Positions 53,960-63,346 are shown, counted from the stretch's first letter. The stretch: DNA of 64,000 nt from an uncultured Porphyromonadaceae bacterium (GCA_947175425.1 CAMWMR010000005.1:1-64000), one strand, 5' to 3'. A program made the numbers and translations. Notes: generated by a model from the sequence alone, not told the origin.

Positions 53960-55170
53960 AAACAGCAGAAAAAACACTACCTATACTACGCCTGAAAAAA
54001 GGCAAAGAAGAATCGCTCGATCGTTTTCATCCCTGGGTTTTCTCGGGCGCGCTCGTCCGTATGCCCGATACGGAAAAGGACGGCATAGAAGAAGGCGACC
54101 TCGTGCAGGTTGCCGCTAACGACGGACGTATTATTGGAACAGGACATTTTCAGATTGGCAGCATTGCCGTGCGTATGCTTTCTTTCGAAATAGAGGAAGC
54201 TATTGACAATGCCTTCTATGCCTCGCGTCTTACAAATGCGTTCAAATTGCGACAGGCGCTCGGACTCCCGAACAAGGATACAGATGCCTACCGACTTGTG
54301 CACGGCGAGGGCGACTTCCTCCCGGGACTTGTTGTGGACGTATACGGAGCTACCGCCGTAATGCAGGCTCATTCCGCCGGCATGCACTTTGCTCGCGAAA
54401 TTATTGCCGATGCCCTCGTAAAACTACCCGATGCCGGTATTCGCAGTGTGTACTATAAATCGGAAACCACATTACCCTACAAAGCTCACCTCGACCCGCA
54501 GAACGACTACATTGCCGGAGGCGACATTGGCGACCTTGCCGTTGAAAACGGACTTAAATTCCGTGTTGACTGGCTCAGAGGCCAGAAAACCGGTTTCTTT
54601 GTCGACCAGCGCGACAACCGCAGTCTCGTAAAACACTACAGCAACGGCCGTAGCGTTCTCAACATGTTCTGCTACACCGGCGGTTTCTCGGTATACGCGC
54701 TCGCAGGCGGCGCTCGCGAAGTTGTATCTGTCGATTCTTCGGCTAAAGCAATCTCGCTTACCGACGCAAACGTAGAAATGAACTTCCCCGCAACAACTAT
54801 CCACCGCTCCGAAGCTATCGACGCTTTCAAATACCTTGATGCAATGGAAAGCGGACGTCACGACCTCATTATTCTTGACCCTCCCGCATTTGCCAAGCAC
54901 CGCAGCGCACTCCACAACGCATTGCAGGGTTACCGCAGGCTCAATGCAAAAGCATTCGAAAAAATTGCTCCCGGCGGAATTCTATTCACCTTCTCATGCT
55001 CGCAGGCTGTGAACAAGGAACAGTTCAGGCTCGCCGTATTCAGCGCCGCTGCCCAGAGTCGCCGCAAGGTTCGTATTCTGCATCAGCTCACTCAGCCCGC
55101 CGACCACCCCGTAAACATATACCATCCCGAAGGCGAGTACCTTAAGGGTCTCGTGCTGTACGTAGAATAA
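53956..55170 (+). CDS. Class I SAM-dependent rRNA methyltransferase, RlmI-like
   Basis: The 404-residue protein starts with a PUA-like RNA-binding domain (about 10-80) and continues with a Rossmann methyltransferase domain (about 195-404) with the SAM-binding NMFCYTGGFSVYALAGGA and the catalytic LDPPAFAK. RlmI methylates a cytosine of 23S rRNA to 5-methylcytosine; the family in Bacteroidetes is assigned by similarity only. It overlaps rseP by four bases. Confidence 0.9.
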   Translation: MKTAEKTLPILRLKKGKEESLDRFHPWVFSGALVRMPDTEKDGIEEGDLVQVAANDGRIIGTGHFQIGSIAVRMLSFEIEEAIDNAFYASRLTNAFKLRQALGLPNKDTDAYRLVHGEGDFLPGLVVDVYGATAVMQAHSAGMHFAREIIADALVKLPDAGIRSVYYKSETTLPYKAHLDPQNDYIAGGDIGDLAVENGLKFRVDWLRGQKTGFFVDQRDNRSLVKHYSNGRSVLNMFCYTGGFSVYALAGGAREVVSVDSSAKAISLTDANVEMNFPATTIHRSEAIDAFKYLDAMESGRHDLIILDPPAFAKHRSALHNALQGYRRLNAKAFEKIAPGGILFTFSCSQAVNKEQFRLAVFSAAAQSRRKVRILHQLTQPADHPVNIYHPEGEYLKGLVLYVE

Positions 55171-55283
55171 GGAATGCAAGGGGCTGAACTGCCCTATCGA
55201 TTTTTCAACACCTCTTCAAGCGTCGGAGGCGGCTCTCTCCCGCAAGTGCCATGCATGCGACGCGCACTTTATTTTGAAGCAGA

Positions 55284-56261
55284 ATGAATCAGTTAGTATA
55301 TATATTCGAACCCGTTTACAAACCCACTTTGTGGGGTGGCGACCGAATAGCCCTATACAAAAACGAAACACTACGCTTGCGTCACATAGGCGAAAGCTGG
55401 GAAATTTCGGCCGTACCGGGGTCGGAATCAATCGGTGCCGAAGGTCCCGACAAAGGACTGACTCTAACCGAACTGTGCAAAAAATACGGCGAGGAACTGC
55501 TCGGGCATAAATGCGTGGAGCGGTACGGTCTTATATTTCCGCTGTTGGTAAAAATAATCGATGCAAAAAACGATTTGTCCGTTCAGGTACATCCCGATGA
55601 CAATCTCGCACGAAAACGCCACAACAGTTTTGGAAAAACCGAAATGTGGTACATTGTGGATTCGGATCCCGAAGCAAGCATAGCATTCGGTTTTTCTCGC
55701 CAAATAGATTTTGAGCAACTCTCTAATCTGGTAGAACAAGGGAAACTCGCCGATACGCTTGCAAAATACGATACAAGACCAGGCGATTGCTTCCTCATCC
55801 CAGCGGGACGTGTCCACACAATCGGTGCCGGAAACCTCATTATTGAAATTCAGCGTAACTCCGATATTACTTATCGCATTGACGACTTTAACCGACGCGA
55901 CGCTAACGGAAACTTGCGGGAACTGCATCTTCAACTTGCAAAGGACGCGATTGACTACTCTGTGAAAGACAATTTCCGTACTCCCTATGCCGGCACACCC
56001 GGCACACCCGCGCCTATTGTGGAATGCGATTATTTCAAAACCGATATCCTTGAACTGGCAGCAGGCACGGGAACAGAACTCGGGCACATCGACTCTTTCC
56101 GCATTATTGTGTGTATTGAAGGCGCTGTAACCATTACCGACGATTTTGGCAATACAACCGAACTCACCCAAGGACATTCTGCCCTGATTGCGGCTTGCAG
56201 CAAAAATATAAGGGTTACGGCAAAAGACTCCGATTCAAAAGCTTTGCTCTGCAATATCTGA
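55284..56261 (+). CDS. manA: Mannose-6-phosphate isomerase, class I
   Basis: The 325-residue cupin-fold enzyme interconverts mannose-6-phosphate and fructose-6-phosphate. Zinc ligands are seen in VQVHPDD (Gln about 101, His about 103), KTEMWYI (Glu about 120) and PAGRVHTIGAG (His). The active-site Arg region LIIEIQRNSDITYRIDDFNR (quoted in part) is intact. The start follows a 113-base gap after the methyltransferase gene, so it may be independently transcribed; a strong bidirectional terminator closes it. Confidence 0.94.
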   Translation: MNQLVYIFEPVYKPTLWGGDRIALYKNETLRLRHIGESWEISAVPGSESIGAEGPDKGLTLTELCKKYGEELLGHKCVERYGLIFPLLVKIIDAKNDLSVQVHPDDNLARKRHNSFGKTEMWYIVDSDPEASIAFGFSRQIDFEQLSNLVEQGKLADTLAKYDTRPGDCFLIPAGRVHTIGAGNLIIEIQRNSDITYRIDDFNRRDANGNLRELHLQLAKDAIDYSVKDNFRTPYAGTPGTPAPIVECDYFKTDILELAAGTGTELGHIDSFRIIVCIEGAVTITDDFGNTTELTQGHSALIAACSKNIRVTAKDSDSKALLCNI

Positions 56262-56273
56262 CACCACACTATA

Positions 56274-56315
56274 AAAAAGAAATGGATGGACAACACGGCC
56301 CATCCATTTCTTTTT
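56274..56315. terminator. Bidirectional terminator between manA and the xusC-like gene
   Basis: A perfect sixteen-pair stem (56274-56289 with 56300-56315; core GAAATGGATGG/CCATCCATTTC) with a ten-base loop has A-runs on the left and T-runs on the right, so it can end transcripts arriving from both convergent sides. Confidence 0.9.
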
Positions 56316-56330
56316 ATACTGCTGACAGTA

Positions 56331-57542
56331 TTAATGGTGCATATGTTCTTTTTTCATCGTTAGATGACGAATCCATATGTAATAGCCTGTCAATGGCAGA
56401 CTTGCGCCCAACAAAGCTCCAAGCAGCCACAAAATACGGGTTATCAGACCTCCGAGACTGCCTGTATGAATGGAATATATCCATCCGCGAAGCTTGTCGG
56501 CCGGTAATGTATCGGCATAAGTGGATTGCAGTTCAAGCTCTCCGGAGCGACGGCTGAAACTGTACTTGTCGGAAGCACGGCTATTGCCGAAGCTGCTTAC
56601 TGTGACGGTTGCGGTTTCATTACCAACAGTAATTTGCGGAGCCTGCGGATAGCGCTCGCTCAGCTCATTGTAAACCTGTTGCCAACGGCCGAATTCCGAA
56701 CGTTTGTGTCCTTCGCCGCCATTACGTCGGCCACCTTCGCGACCTTCACCTCGGCCTCCACGTTCACCGCGCTCGCCGCGTTCACCACGGCCACCCTCAT
56801 TCTGTCGTTCGGTTCCGGCAGCTGCGGGAGCGGAGAAATTACGGGGAGTATGCTCTACTCCGCATACGGCATAGAATGCCGAGCGATACCAGTTGAACGA
56901 CCATGTGAGTCCCGTAAGCGACATTGCAAGCACAAACACAAGTGCATACATACCGCCTGCAACATGCAAACCTTTCCACAATCCTTTCCAACCGTTGGAA
57001 AAAGAAATCGACAAGGATTTACGCAAATTCTTGCGGGCACGCGGCCACCATATTACAACACCCGTAATAAGTGCAATAACAAACACAAGAGTGGAAATAC
57101 CTACAAGAAGTTTGCCTACTTTAACACCGTCGCCATGAGGATTAGCGCTGTCAAGCAGCCAGCGGTGAAGCTTGAACATTGTGGAAAAGAAGCCTAAGCG
57201 TTCATAGGAACCTGTAACAACACCGGTATACTGGTCTACAAACAACGAAGCACGCCGAGGCTTGGAAAGAGCAACCTGATAGGTGCGGTCTTTGGCAAAA
57301 AATACGGTAACTCCCGTTATGGAGACACTGTCAGGCAAACTTGCCTTGACAGTCTCCATAAGTTCACCCATTGGAAGAGGTTCATCCTTTACTTCGGATA
57401 CATAATATACATCGCTGTGTACTGCGCGCGTAATTTCAGGCTCGAAAATGAGCATTGCGCCCGAAAAACATACCAAAGTAATGATAATACCGAAAGGTAC
57501 CGAGAGCCAAAGATGAATTTTACGGAATAGTTTCATCATCAT
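56331..57542 (-). CDS. xusC: PepSY-domain inner-membrane protein, XusC-like
   Basis: The 403-residue protein has four membrane helices (about 12-33, 146-166, 196-216 and 365-387), two PepSY regions between, and conserved His residues (KLHRWLL, GLHVAGG). Related PepSY-TM proteins reduce or process ferric siderophores in the inner membrane. Between helices 3 and 4 lies a Gly/Arg/Glu-rich tract (about 247-281). With the DUF4374 lipoprotein and TonB receptor genes directly upstream it has the same order as xusC in Bacteroides thetaiotaomicron; substrate is inferred. Confidence 0.8.
   Translation of the reverse strand: MMMKLFRKIHLWLSVPFGIIITLVCFSGAMLIFEPEITRAVHSDVYYVSEVKDEPLPMGELMETVKASLPDSVSITGVTVFFAKDRTYQVALSKPRRASLFVDQYTGVVTGSYERLGFFSTMFKLHRWLLDSANPHGDGVKVGKLLVGISTLVFVIALITGVVIWWPRARKNLRKSLSISFSNGWKGLWKGLHVAGGMYALVFVLAMSLTGLTWSFNWYRSAFYAVCGVEHTPRNFSAPAAAGTERQNEGGRGERGERGERGGRGEGREGGRRNGGEGHKRSEFGRWQQVYNELSERYPQAPQITVGNETATVTVSSFGNSRASDKYSFSRRSGELELQSTYADTLPADKLRGWIYSIHTGSLGGLITRILWLLGALLGASLPLTGYYIWIRHLTMKKEHMHH
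56700..56804 (-). repeat. RGE-type tandem low-complexity tract in the xusC-like gene
   Basis: About 35 codons (residues 247-281) encode repeated Arg-Gly-Glu and Gly-Gly-Arg units in a predicted periplasmic loop. The tract is in frame and would be susceptible to expansion or contraction. Confidence 0.8.
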
Positions 57543-57545
57543 TTT

Positions 57546-58952
57546 TTACTTAACAGGGTCCATGAAACCGAAGCCGGTAATATCGGTGGCTTCTATAGTT
57601 ACTCCCTTGGCAGCTACTGCTGTATTAACGTCGATTGCGTAGATTGCGGGCTGTTCATTCTCCACATTGATAGGAATATAAACCTTGCCATTCTGCGAAT
57701 AAACGGTTTTGCCGATAGAGGATACATTATCGGGCATTCCGGTAACATATTTCAATTCTTTTGTTGTGGCGTTGAACAACGCGAGGTCGGTTGCGGCAGG
57801 ACTCTTCTCGGTGAGAGATTTATCGTACATAATCATAAGGAACGAAGAGCCTCCTGCAGGCCAGCAACGCATGAACGAACGGTTGCCGCCGGGAGTCTGA
57901 GCCTCAATGTTGCAGTAGTAGTCGTCGAACTCTGTGCTTCCTGCAGGAATGCGGCATACGCCGGCGGGGAGTGTGGTACGCTGTTTTTCGTCGGTCATGG
58001 TTTTGGAATAGCTCGACGAGAAAACATATACATCGCCCTTGTCATCGCTCCATACAGTCTGATAGGACTGAGAACGGTAACGGCCGCAGGGAGAGCTGAT
58101 TTTATCGGTTTTGGCAAGTTTGGGATGAGTAAGGCTCGAGTTATCGTAAATAGCTACCCAGCATTCATCGGGGTACTGAGTGCCTACAAGCTCTCCGGCA
58201 TTGTATGAACCGGCACCGGTACCGCCGGCCTCGTTGTGAACAAGATGTTCGAATCCGGGACGAATCCATTTGCCGTTCTCAGAGGCTACGCCATACTGGC
58301 TGAGACCCATGGGAACTGCACCGCAGTACAGCTTGGAACCGCTTTGCTCGGCACCGGCGAGTGTTACATACTCTCCGTTACCCAAAAAGTTTTCCATGCT
58401 GTAGAGACCTGTCGAGGTATCGTTTGTAGTGGATGTCTCGTTGTATACATTAAGATATGTAACGAGCAGAGTCATGGGATTGTATCCGTTGGCATCGGCA
58501 AGATTCGAAGGACCTTCGCCTGTCGACATTGTAATAATATCGTCGTTATAGGTACCGTAGGAAGAGAAGCGGCTTATACGGAACTCGGTGCTGCGGGCCT
58601 CAATATTTCCGCTTTCATTAAGGATATAGCTGCGTGTTGTGCCGGCATTACCCTGATTGTATATGAGCGCGTAAAGATAGTTCTTATAGAACACCCACTG
58701 AGTTGCACCGTCGTTCAGCAAACCGTTGTTAACGGTGGAAAGAGAACCTTCGTCGAGTGTTTCGCCAGTAAGAAGAACATAGGAAGTGGCATTGGAGCCT
58801 TGAACTGTGGTGGCAAATACATATTTGCCGGCAGCGCTTCCGGTTGTTTCGTCACCGGGCTTGGGGTCGTCATTTTCGGAGCACGCCGTGAGTGCGAGAG
58901 CAGGCAGAACAGCTGCTGCCATTGCTTTCCAAAACATTTTTTTTTGAGTCAT
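57546..58952 (-). CDS. xusB: DUF4374 surface lipoprotein, XusB-like
   Basis: The 468-residue protein has a lipobox LTAC (Cys about 23) and a seven-bladed beta-propeller-like pattern of repeated short strands and turns. It matches the DUF4374 family, whose member XusB of B. thetaiotaomicron is a surface lipoprotein that binds ferric enterobactin. It lies between the TonB receptor (22 bases upstream) and the PepSY gene (three bases downstream), the arrangement of that system. Binding of a siderophore here is inference from family and gene order. Confidence 0.82.
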   Translation of the reverse strand: MTQKKMFWKAMAAAVLPALALTACSENDDPKPGDETTGSAAGKYVFATTVQGSNATSYVLLTGETLDEGSLSTVNNGLLNDGATQWVFYKNYLYALIYNQGNAGTTRSYILNESGNIEARSTEFRISRFSSYGTYNDDIITMSTGEGPSNLADANGYNPMTLLVTYLNVYNETSTTNDTSTGLYSMENFLGNGEYVTLAGAEQSGSKLYCGAVPMGLSQYGVASENGKWIRPGFEHLVHNEAGGTGAGSYNAGELVGTQYPDECWVAIYDNSSLTHPKLAKTDKISSPCGRYRSQSYQTVWSDDKGDVYVFSSSYSKTMTDEKQRTTLPAGVCRIPAGSTEFDDYYCNIEAQTPGGNRSFMRCWPAGGSSFLMIMYDKSLTEKSPAATDLALFNATTKELKYVTGMPDNVSSIGKTVYSQNGKVYIPINVENEQPAIYAIDVNTAVAAKGVTIEATDITGFGFMDPVK

Positions 58953-58974
58953 TATATTTAATTATTTAGGTTGT

Positions 58975-61359
58975 TTAATTTCCGAAGTATACTCTCACCT
59001 TGCCGTAGAAAGCACGGCCGGCTTTCTGCAGACTGAAATTATCGTAAAGCCTTGCATTGGTGAAATTGCGGCATTCAAAGGAGAAATTGTATCGTCCGTT
59101 GTGAATGGCATAGGAAAGAGTAACATTATGTGCAAACTGATCGGGAACCATATAGTCGTCGTTATTGGAACCGATATTTGCCGTGTAGTAACAGAACTTG
59201 TGGGTGTATTGACTGTCGTAGGAAACCGTCAGCACATTGCTTTTGCGGCCCAGCCCGTGCCAGTAAAAATTCACATCGGCATCGGCAAACATATAGGGCA
59301 GGTTGGGCATACGTTCCTTATACGAAATATTGGGAGCTGTACTGCCCTGCGCTGTGCGCATATTGTCACGCACATTCATCTGCGTAAAGTTGCCGCCAAG
59401 GCTTAGCCAACGCGAAAAACTGTAGCGCGCCGACAGACTTACGCCCTTAGTATCTACTTTTCCGTAGTTAACATACGTTGCCGCCGATTTACCGCCCGAC
59501 AATGCAAGTATGTTTCGTTGAATATAATCGCGGGTATCGCGGTAAATAAAACCGGCCTCTACATAAACCGTATTTTTTCCGAATGTGGCATTATAGCTCA
59601 GATTGAGGTTTACATTATGACTCGCCTCGGGTTTAAGGGAAATGTCTCCCACTTCAAGGTCCTCGTCGCCAAACATCTCTTCAATTGTGGGCAAGCGGTA
59701 AGCCTTTTCATACGAAGCCTTTAGCTGAAAGCCCAACGGCATAAACCAGGTACCGGCAGCGCCGTAGCCGAAATAATCGATAGTGCGCGATGTCATTTCA
59801 TATACATCCTGCGCCGACGATGTTGCCATGGGACCCGATACATATTGATGATATTCTTTGCCGAATACCGAAAAGTTTAATTTCGTGTTCGGCATATACC
59901 GGTATGAAACTCCGGCAATATTTTTACTCGTAACCTTGCCGAATTCATCTTTGGACGGAGGTGTGGTGAGCAAATTCTCATTGTTGCGGTTAAATGCGTT
60001 AAACACATCATTGACAGTGAACACATGGTTTTCGCTCAGCTGATAGTTGGCCGTAAACGAAGCGGACCAATTGTTATTCATTGCCTTCGACAACTGGTAC
60101 GACTGCTCGCCAGGGGCATTGAGACGATCCGTTTCACCGCGCCAGTTATATTTTACCATTGCCGTGTCCACATTCGTGGTATTGTTACGGTTATAGTTCG
60201 CATTGAGCGACACGTCCAGTCCTTTCACAAACAGGTTACGCTTGCCATATTCCAACGAGGGCATAAGGGTGAATCCGTGACGATGTTTCTGTCCGTAAAC
60301 TATCTCCTGACGCACACCGGTCTGTACTTCCTTGTACATATGCGAATAATTGAAGCCTACAAGCAGGCGATCGGCCCACGACTTGTTCACAAACCCGACT
60401 TTGGCAATAACAGCCTCGTTATGATAGGTATCGTTGAAACGCTGCACATGTTCGAGCTTCTTACGGTTTATGGCACCGGTAGCAAAATCTTCTACCGGCG
60501 AATCTATCCAATAATTATTATCGGAATAATTCTGGAACGCATTTATTTCATATTTGAATCCGTTAGCAAGTGTCTGCCCGAAATTCACATACGACTTGTG
60601 AGTATTGAATGAACCGTAGGAATAGGATGCATCCACAAACCATTTCCTTTGTCGGCGGGGAGTGACAATGTTGATTACACCGCCAATGGCATCGGCTCCA
60701 AAGCCTACGGGAACAACGCCTCGGTACACTTCGATTCTATCGGCAAAATTAACAGGTATATTATTGAGACCGAACGAGCTGCCCACACCTTCCTGCGGAA
60801 CTCCGTCAATAAAAACCTTTACATGTTTTCCGCTGAAACCGTCCATAGTTACAGCCATATCCGAACCAACGCCGCCACTTTCGCGAATCTTCATTCCCGG
60901 CGCTTTCGATAGCGCCTCGCTAAGCGTTTTTGTGGTATTCACCAACTCCTGGGTATTGACGGCGGTTGCATTGAATGCCGAATTTTTAACCTTGCTCAGC
61001 TGATTGCCAACTACAATTACTTCGGCAAGATTAGTATTCGATTTAAGCTTGACGGTGAGCCGCACGCGTTCGTTGGCTTTTATTTTAACAGGGGTCTCGC
61101 TCCTTTCATATCCTACCGATGAAACAACAAGAACATATTCTCCGGCAGGAGCTTTAAGGTGATACATTCCTTTTTCATTGGTAGCGCAATTATAGGAAGT
61201 CCCTTTCAATAGTACTGTGGCATAATCCAAGGGTTCGCCGTCCATCGACAATACCTTGCCCGAAATCATGCCCGTTGCCGGTGCTGCATGAGTCGTAAAT
61301 GTGATAAATAATAAATAAATTGCAAACGGTAAAATTCTCTTATAAAATATTGCTGTCAT
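58975..61359 (-). CDS. xusA: TonB-dependent siderophore receptor, XusA-like
   Basis: The 794-residue outer-membrane receptor has a signal peptide (about 1-25), a carboxypeptidase-regulatory-like domain (about 30-110), a plug domain (about 130-240, including MDGFSGKHVKVFIDGVPQEG and GADAIGGVINIVT) and a 22-strand barrel ending YGKVRVYFGN. It is shorter than the SusC proteins in the window and has no SusD neighbour, as expected for a siderophore receptor rather than a glycan transporter. It is the first gene of the three-gene unit; a 238-base region upstream carries several repeated sites. Confidence 0.85.
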   Translation of the reverse strand: MTAIFYKRILPFAIYLLFITFTTHAAPATGMISGKVLSMDGEPLDYATVLLKGTSYNCATNEKGMYHLKAPAGEYVLVVSSVGYERSETPVKIKANERVRLTVKLKSNTNLAEVIVVGNQLSKVKNSAFNATAVNTQELVNTTKTLSEALSKAPGMKIRESGGVGSDMAVTMDGFSGKHVKVFIDGVPQEGVGSSFGLNNIPVNFADRIEVYRGVVPVGFGADAIGGVINIVTPRRQRKWFVDASYSYGSFNTHKSYVNFGQTLANGFKYEINAFQNYSDNNYWIDSPVEDFATGAINRKKLEHVQRFNDTYHNEAVIAKVGFVNKSWADRLLVGFNYSHMYKEVQTGVRQEIVYGQKHRHGFTLMPSLEYGKRNLFVKGLDVSLNANYNRNNTTNVDTAMVKYNWRGETDRLNAPGEQSYQLSKAMNNNWSASFTANYQLSENHVFTVNDVFNAFNRNNENLLTTPPSKDEFGKVTSKNIAGVSYRYMPNTKLNFSVFGKEYHQYVSGPMATSSAQDVYEMTSRTIDYFGYGAAGTWFMPLGFQLKASYEKAYRLPTIEEMFGDEDLEVGDISLKPEASHNVNLNLSYNATFGKNTVYVEAGFIYRDTRDYIQRNILALSGGKSAATYVNYGKVDTKGVSLSARYSFSRWLSLGGNFTQMNVRDNMRTAQGSTAPNISYKERMPNLPYMFADADVNFYWHGLGRKSNVLTVSYDSQYTHKFCYYTANIGSNNDDYMVPDQFAHNVTLSYAIHNGRYNFSFECRNFTNARLYDNFSLQKAGRAFYGKVRVYFGN

Positions 61360-61384
61360 GAAATGTGTTTTGCTAATTTTTTTG

Positions 61385-61392
61385 CAAATTTC
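61385..61392 (-). promoter_or_regulatory. Possible -7 element for the xusA-like gene
   Basis: GAAATTTG on the minus strand matches seven of eight positions of TAnnTTTG, 26 bases before the start codon. There is no clear -33 box; the palindrome at 61414-61433 would cover that region. Confidence 0.3.
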
Positions 61393-61413
61393 GCCATTAT
61401 ACTACAGCTAAAA

Positions 61414-61433
61414 AATACCAATTAATCGGTATT
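61414..61433. promoter_or_regulatory. Twenty-base palindrome upstream of xusA, candidate operator
   Basis: AATACCAATTAATCGGTATT is palindromic at 18 of 20 positions (arms AATACC and GGTATT). It is 55-74 bases ahead of the xusA-like start, placed to overlap a promoter. Iron-responsive control would be expected for this locus, but the site is not a textbook Fur box that I recognise. Confidence 0.5.
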
Positions 61434-61479
61434 ACACATCTAAAACACTAATAAACAACCATATACAAATATTCCAACT

Positions 61480-61516
61480 TTCGCTAATTGGCGAACTGCA
61501 CAAATTTAATGGCGAA
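61480..61516. repeat. Repeated TAAT(T)GGCGAA sites upstream of xusA
   Basis: TAATTGGCGAA (61485-61495, within the 16-base near-palindrome at 61480-61495) and TAATGGCGAA (61507-61516) are direct repeats 22 bases apart; the reverse complement TTCGCCATTA occurs again at 61390-61399. They could be binding sites for a regulator. Confidence 0.4.
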
Positions 61517-61517
61517 C

Positions 61518-61547
61518 AGGCCGATGTTGCTTTCACAACACCGGCCT
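61518..61547 (-). terminator. Terminator after the second susD gene
   Basis: AGGCCGATGTTG (61518-61529) and CAACACCGGCCT (61536-61547) form a twelve-pair stem with one A-C mismatch and a six-base loop. On the minus strand it follows the SusD stop by 50 bases and is followed by GTTCGCCATTAAATTTG. Confidence 0.65.
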
Positions 61548-61597
61548 CCACGCAAGGCATAGTAGTATCTATACCTTATTTTTGTTAACTTACATAA

Positions 61598-63334
61598 TCA
61601 CCAGCCTTCGTTTTGCACCAACGAAGTATTTCTTTCCATTTCAACCAACGGAATCGGCCACGTTTCATGTCGCGACTGATAGCTCCGCGTATACATCAGA
61701 TTACCAAGTATATCCCTTGCATCTGTAACCGATTCCTGCAAAAGCCCCCACCTGCGGAGGTCCCAATAACGCTGACCTTCACCGGCAAGCTCGAATGCTC
61801 GTTCACGGCGTATTCTCTCTGCCATTTCATCTTTTCCTGCAACAGCAAGCGCACTCGGCCCGCTGTTCAGCCCGGGCATACCCGCACGCTCGCGAACCTT
61901 GTTCAATTCAACTACTGCCTTATCCGTTTCTCCCGTTTCATTATAAGCCTCGGCAAGCATGAGAATTACATCTCCAAGACGTATCAACGGAAATTCATAT
62001 GGAGTACGATTATATTCTCCCCAATAGCCGTCAAGATTGCCCGTCGGAATCCATTTTCGCCAAAAATAGGAAGTCCAGCCCTCCGAATTACGTATAAAAG
62101 ACATCGCCTCCATGGGAGCGCCTCCTCGACTTGCATCGGCAATCACAAATTGCTTGTCCATAGGCGACGAACCGGCATCAGTACCCAAATAATGTGAATA
62201 AGGGGTTATTACATTAAAGCACAATCGCGGGTCGCGCAGCCTGTAAGCATCCATAACCCGGCTCGTATCACACTCCAGTGTACTCGTAACAATTGTACTG
62301 CCCTGGTCTATAGCCACACTTAAATATCGCTTCCGCAAATCGCTTCCGCCCGAACTGAAACCGGGAAAAAGTTCATCCCAATCGAATTTACTCCCGTCAA
62401 GGTTTTCGTACATATCAACAAGTGTGGTCGACGGAACTATGCAGTTCCCCGCAATAAGGCGCATAGTAGACTTGTTGCCGAAATAGGAAACTATATCAAG
62501 AGCATACCCCGACGTATTGCCGTCGATCGACTGTATCGAAAAAATCATTTCATTGCTGTGCATTCCGTTATAAAGCCTGAACAACTCATTATAATCGGAA
62601 TGCAAGGCATAGCCGTAATCGTTTGTTCGGTTATAAACAATTTCCTCAAAATCGGCGGCAGCCTCGTTCCACTGCCGGTTAAACAGATACACCTTGCCAC
62701 GCAAGGCATAGGCAGCCCCCTTGGTCGCACGCCCCGAATTGGCATCGTCCCACTTTACGGGAAGCTTGGCAATGGCATCGCTAAGGTCTTCCAGAATATG
62801 CGCCCGAATCTCCTCGGCACTGCTGCGCGGGGAATTCAGATTGGCAAATTCCTCGTTTATATCGCATGTCTCGTCATAGTAAGGTACACCGCCCCAACAG
62901 TTGAGCATCCGGAAGTAAGCCATCGCCCTCAGGAATTTAGCCTCCCCGGTAACTCTGTCAATTGTCTCGCTGCTCACCGGCATTCCCGCCACATTGCGGA
63001 TAACAGTATTGCTCCGGTGTACAAGTTCGTACAAATACTGCCAGTGGTTCTGCACTCCCGAACTGTTGGATGCGAAAGTATTCCCTCGCGATATATCCGA
63101 CCACGGAGTTGTCCCGTCGGCAATATCGGAGCACATATCAAATGTGAATTCCATTCCGAAACACCACGGAGCTTTCATGGCCGCGTACATTCCTACCGCC
63201 GCCTGACGCGCATGTTCCTCGGTCTGCCAGAAAGTCCCGTCCGAAAGCTGGTCGCCCGGATAATAGTCCAGACTCTCACATCCGCTCATTAACACGCCTC
63301 CCAATATAGCCAAAATTGAATATTGCAGTTTCAT
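61598..63334 (-). CDS. susD: SusD/RagB family lipoprotein, second locus
   Basis: The 578-residue lipoprotein has a lipobox LMSGC (Cys about 19), TPR-type helices, and the family signature RRERAFELAGEGQRYWDLRRWG near the C-terminus, closing with ETWPIPLVEMERN. It is longer than the SusD of the first locus and only distantly similar, so it serves a different glycan. It follows the SusC-like gene by 12 bases and is the last gene before a terminator; the enzymes of this locus must lie elsewhere, beyond the right edge or unlinked. Confidence 0.93.
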   Translation of the reverse strand: MKLQYSILAILGGVLMSGCESLDYYPGDQLSDGTFWQTEEHARQAAVGMYAAMKAPWCFGMEFTFDMCSDIADGTTPWSDISRGNTFASNSSGVQNHWQYLYELVHRSNTVIRNVAGMPVSSETIDRVTGEAKFLRAMAYFRMLNCWGGVPYYDETCDINEEFANLNSPRSSAEEIRAHILEDLSDAIAKLPVKWDDANSGRATKGAAYALRGKVYLFNRQWNEAAADFEEIVYNRTNDYGYALHSDYNELFRLYNGMHSNEMIFSIQSIDGNTSGYALDIVSYFGNKSTMRLIAGNCIVPSTTLVDMYENLDGSKFDWDELFPGFSSGGSDLRKRYLSVAIDQGSTIVTSTLECDTSRVMDAYRLRDPRLCFNVITPYSHYLGTDAGSSPMDKQFVIADASRGGAPMEAMSFIRNSEGWTSYFWRKWIPTGNLDGYWGEYNRTPYEFPLIRLGDVILMLAEAYNETGETDKAVVELNKVRERAGMPGLNSGPSALAVAGKDEMAERIRRERAFELAGEGQRYWDLRRWGLLQESVTDARDILGNLMYTRSYQSRHETWPIPLVEMERNTSLVQNEGW

Positions 63335-63346
63335 CGCTTAATTCGT

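Noticed and set aside
55171..55283. Terminator after the RlmI-like gene (GGGC/GCCC near 55184-55196, and AAGTGC/GCACTT near 55246-55270)
   Set aside because: Stems are only four to six pairs with large loops; too weak to list as features.
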